The notes beneath the pieces were generated by a model. That model searched no databases, was not told the DNA's origin, and saw only the letters and a list, made by a program, of their open reading frames with translations. Source: an uncultured Chlorobiaceae bacterium (GTDB lineage: Bacteria > Bacteroidota > Chlorobiia > Chlorobiales > Chlorobiaceae). Taken from it: a DNA stretch of 64,000 nucleotides. Every line of letters starts with the position of its first letter. Position 1 is the first letter of the stretch. The stretch covers positions 1 to 64,000 of the forward strand of contig CAIMPI010000035.1 in the NCBI GenBank assembly GCA_903843305.1. The letters are read 5' to 3'. Made by a program: the position numbers and the translations under genes. Shown one piece after another: positions 61,884-64,000 of the stretch.

Positions 61884-63452
61884 TTATGACGAGGCCATGT
61901 CCGGCCCCTCAATCTTGAGCTCCTTGAGAATCTCTTTTTGTGCTTTTGTAAGCTCAGTGAGTATTTGCCCATACTTGCCGGTATAGGTCACTTTGGTGAG
62001 TGTCTCCATTTCCCGAAGAAGTTCACGCACCGTGTATTTTTCAATCAGTCCAGATGTTCTCATCCTCTGGCGTAGTTCGCTGATGAGAATCAGAGCGATG
62101 AACTGAATGAAAAGTCTACCGTCGGCAGTCGCTGACTTGTGCATCCGAAGCCGCTTCATGTCCAGCGAGTTTTTCAAATCATCGAAGCACTTCTCCACGG
62201 CGTCCTTGTCACGGTAAAGCCTCATGGCCTCTAAAGGGTCTTTGATTCCAATGGAAAGTAGTGCCTGGAATCCCGCATACCGATTGATGTGTTGGCTTAT
62301 TGCTTCAGTGTTATACGTGACGACCAGACCGCGCTTGGGTGTTCTCCTCTGGATAAGAAAATCATCATAAGCCTTTTGGTGCTCTGCTACAGGCTTGCTC
62401 GATTCGAGTTCCTGTTTGTACTGAACCAATTCTTCGTTAAAGGAGTCAACGTCCTTGGCATGGCTGCTCGCATTATAGTACAGGTGAAGATAGCAGCGAC
62501 GATTCTCCTTTCCCCAAGGATAGAGTCGCGAGTGGACATACAGTATTTCGTCATCAAGCTTGCGATACCCGGCAGGCCCATGGATAGTTTCACGGATATC
62601 GTCAATGGCGTTCTGCAACCACTTGTTGTTCAATGGGATACCAATGGTGAAGCGATCGTGGTGCCGCACCAGTTCGTCAATATTCTTTTTGCTGTAGAAC
62701 CCTTTATCCATAACAAAATGCACTCGCTTTACCTCAAACGCTTTGAAGGTCAGCACAAGATTGTGCAGCGTTGAAACATCGTTTATACTACCCGGAACGC
62801 GATGGTAATAGAGGGGCAAGGCTGTTTTCTGCCCGAATAGCATGGCGAGATTGAGTTGGGGAAGCTTCTCGTTATCACGGTTATAGCCATATTTGATGAA
62901 TTCATTCAACTCCGAGTACGAGGAAACAGAGGTTATGTCATAACACAGGTAATCATCTTCCAAAGCTTTTTTCATCCATTTAGCTAAAAACGTCTGCTTC
63001 TCATCGAGCCCGATGGAAGAGATTATTTCGCTGATTCGCTGACTGCTGAGAGAGGTCGCAAGGCTGGGCTCATGGCTTTTCGCCCATGATGAGCAGTGGC
63101 TGAGCGCCTCGCCCTGGATAGCGAGATAGGATGCCATCGCCAATATTTCGCGGTAAGTATTAGGAAAGCATGACTTCAGCAAGCTTGCCAAACCGGTACT
63201 TTTGGACAGTTCATTGAGCACAACGGCAGGCCCGACGATTTGAGCTGTTGCAGTAATCGACGGGTCCCGAAGCGCAGCCTGTTGAGGACTCAGTCGTTTC
63301 GAGGGAATGATTTTGCCGGTGGCAAGATCAATCTTGCCGATACAAACCTGCTTGTTACGTGACTGCTTGAGTTCCTTGTTCCAGACGGCGACAGCCTCGT
63401 AAACATAGGTGACTCCCGTTTTTTTATTGACCTGACGCACTTGGTATGCCAT
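61884..63452 (-). CDS. IS1634-family (IS4-like DDE) transposase
   Basis: Start at 63452 (MAYQVRQVNKKTGVTYVYEA); the frame to 63533 crosses a palindrome. 522 residues: N-terminal IGKIDLATGKIIPSKR (typical of this family), first catalytic Asp in YLCYDITSVSSYSE, second Asp in VKRVHFVMDKGFYSKKNIDE and the YREK-like Glu region YRDKDAVEKCFDDLKNSLDM then KRLRMH. No internal stop or frameshift. Translation may be restrained by the hairpin just upstream of the ATG. Confidence 0.9.
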   Translation of the reverse strand: MAYQVRQVNKKTGVTYVYEAVAVWNKELKQSRNKQVCIGKIDLATGKIIPSKRLSPQQAALRDPSITATAQIVGPAVVLNELSKSTGLASLLKSCFPNTYREILAMASYLAIQGEALSHCSSWAKSHEPSLATSLSSQRISEIISSIGLDEKQTFLAKWMKKALEDDYLCYDITSVSSYSELNEFIKYGYNRDNEKLPQLNLAMLFGQKTALPLYYHRVPGSINDVSTLHNLVLTFKAFEVKRVHFVMDKGFYSKKNIDELVRHHDRFTIGIPLNNKWLQNAIDDIRETIHGPAGYRKLDDEILYVHSRLYPWGKENRRCYLHLYYNASSHAKDVDSFNEELVQYKQELESSKPVAEHQKAYDDFLIQRRTPKRGLVVTYNTEAISQHINRYAGFQALLSIGIKDPLEAMRLYRDKDAVEKCFDDLKNSLDMKRLRMHKSATADGRLFIQFIALILISELRQRMRTSGLIEKYTVRELLREMETLTKVTYTGKYGQILTELTKAQKEILKELKIEGPDMASS

Positions 63453-63454
63453 AA

Positions 63455-63506
63455 TTTTCTCTTTTACTTTATAGTTGTAATTATAACTATAAAGTAAAAG
63501 AGAAAA
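63455..63506. promoter_or_regulatory. Long perfect palindrome at the transposase start
   Basis: Two perfectly complementary 22-base arms (63455-63476 and 63485-63506) surround an 8-base centre. In the minus-strand mRNA the hairpin would end 2 bases before the ATG. It would bury any ribosome-binding site when transcription enters from outside the IS. Confidence 0.75.
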
Positions 63507-63585
63507 CGAAGGATTATTTTGTGATAACCCCAACTATTTTATCATAATATACTTCTCATCGTTATATATTGCTCGGGAAATAAGG

Positions 63586-63865
63586 ATTGAACCACATCTG
63601 GCAGGGTATATAGTATAGTGGACCCCGATTTTTAGACTTTCCAGGTTTCGCTCTGTTTTCATAGAGCCGACAAATCTGGAAAGCAAAAAAAGCAATACAA
63701 AAAATACAAAAAGGGAAAAACCTTAAAGTATCAACCAGCTCATTGAATCCCAATTCATAGCCAAAAAATCGTTTGTTTAACAAAACCGGTTCATGGGAAA
63801 CTCTTTTTAACATGCCCTTCTACCTCCTTTACCACAAGAAAAAGAGAGGGGAGAGGTATTTTTTT
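63586..63865. other. Region right of the IS, no supported gene
   Basis: A 63-75-residue frame on the minus strand (start 63813) has a hydrophobic centre (FFPFCIFCIAFFAFQICRLY) but runs into the IS inverted repeat and has no recognisable relative. It may be a truncated membrane protein, but support is insufficient. Confidence 0.3.
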
Positions 63866-63892
63866 GCTACCTATATGCCGCCCCGCAGGGGC
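63866..63892 (-). repeat. Dispersed variable-stem hairpin repeat, copy 3
   Basis: On the minus strand GCCCC-TGC-GGGGC (63892-63880) is followed by GGCATATAGGTAGC. The stem differs from the other copies but is again fully paired. It is in opposite orientation to copy 4, 25 bp away. Confidence 0.55.
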
Positions 63893-63917
63893 TGGAAAAC
63901 AAAGAGCATTTTCTTAA

Positions 63918-64000
63918 ATCTCGTAGAGATGACATGTTGGTAGAAACCAGCATAACCCCCCAATCTTTTTTTCTTCTTCCAGAGTTCTATGTTACAGAAA
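63918..64000 (+). repeat. Dispersed variable-stem hairpin repeat, copy 4 (runs off the window)
   Basis: ATCTC-GTA-GAGAT (63918-63930) followed by GACATGTTGGTAGAAACCAG and then CATAACCCCCC. It ends with CCAGAGTTCTATGTTACAGA at the window edge. The same order of blocks is present at 31181-31330, so the element is larger than the hairpin. Confidence 0.6.

Larger units (their letters stand above)
61866..63585 (-). mobile_element. IS1634-type insertion sequence
   Basis: Terminal inverted repeats CCTAATTTCCCGAGCAA (61866-61882) and TTGCTCGGGAAATAAGG (63569-63585) match at 16 of 17 positions. They bound a single transposase gene whose stop lies 2 bp inside the left repeat. Length about 1.72 kb. No target duplication is visible next to these boundaries. 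The element appears complete and the gene intact, so it may be active. Confidence 0.85.

Noticed and set aside
63575-63600. tRNA-like T-arm word near the IS right end
   Set aside because: GGTTCAATCC on the minus strand looks like a T-loop, but no acceptor, D or anticodon arms can be drawn around it.
61850-63600. Target-site duplication around the IS
   Set aside because: Bases next to the 17-bp inverted repeats (…ATGCCA and ATTGAA…) do not match for any reasonable choice of the exact ends.
63562-63813. An 83-codon minus-strand frame right of the IS
   Set aside because: Its C-terminal part is the IS inverted repeat and its flank, and the rest matches nothing I know. Kept only as a note in the region entry.

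Overview
The window is chromosomal DNA of a green sulfur bacterium (Chlorobi; Chlorobium/Pelodictyon group). This rests on gene content read from the translations: bchF-bchC-bchX for bacteriochlorophyll, a CrtQ-type carotene desaturase, a CsmH-like chlorosome protein, the C5 haem genes hemA-hemC-hemD-hemB, a type III glutamine synthetase, and bshB1 for bacillithiol-type thiols. Species was not determined.

Layout. (1) 1-4200 is accessory DNA: the tail of an IS630-type transposase, an orphan membrane protein, about 2.3 kb of repeat-built and apparently non-coding GC-rich DNA, and a small SLOG-like gene. (2) 4300-14100 is a compact phage-derived element. It has a tyrosine integrase, a divergent repressor/excisionase switch, and an early operon (ERF annealing protein, RusA-like resolvase, replication protein, DnaQ-type exonuclease, Gp157-like protein). 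A TerS-like gene and two cargo genes lie at the far end. No capsid, tail, portal or large-terminase gene is visible, so it resembles a phage satellite or a stripped prophage. Its right edge abuts a filamentous-haemagglutinin gene cut off in mid-repeat. (3) 16.5-30.8 kb is housekeeping: ndh, aroC, hemB, a complete four-subunit sodium-pumping methylmalonyl-CoA-type decarboxylase, hisN, hemDCA with a HemX/CcsA-like membrane protein, and typA. (4) 30.8-34.8 kb has a decayed bchX copy, a brnTA toxin-antitoxin pair whose toxin carries an internal stop, and the bchF-bchC-bchX operon. (5) 34.9-48.8 kb is largely phosphate metabolism: a peptide-binding lipoprotein, PstS, a porin, a metallophosphoesterase, Ppk1, PhoU, an AcpA-like phosphatase and a PhoB-like regulator. 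PHO-box-like 11-bp repeats occur upstream of the porin and phoB. A broken pyruvoyl-dependent arginine decarboxylase and a 350-residue repeat protein interrupt this block. (6) 48.8-61.7 kb has bshB1, dut, the chlorosome protein, two glycosyltransferases, crtQ, lrp-glnN, coaX, aroB, aroK and an aminotransferase. (7) 61.87-63.59 kb is an IS1634-type insertion sequence, with a 22-bp-arm palindrome just ahead of its transposase start.

The main candidates for something undescribed are: the satellite-like element with a shared A/C-rich leader directly before several of its start codons and paired operator-like motifs; a dispersed hairpin element whose stem changes with full compensation while its tail stays fixed; and the hairpin-bearing repeat locus at 960-3240. 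All are read by eye. No database search, folding or statistics could be run.
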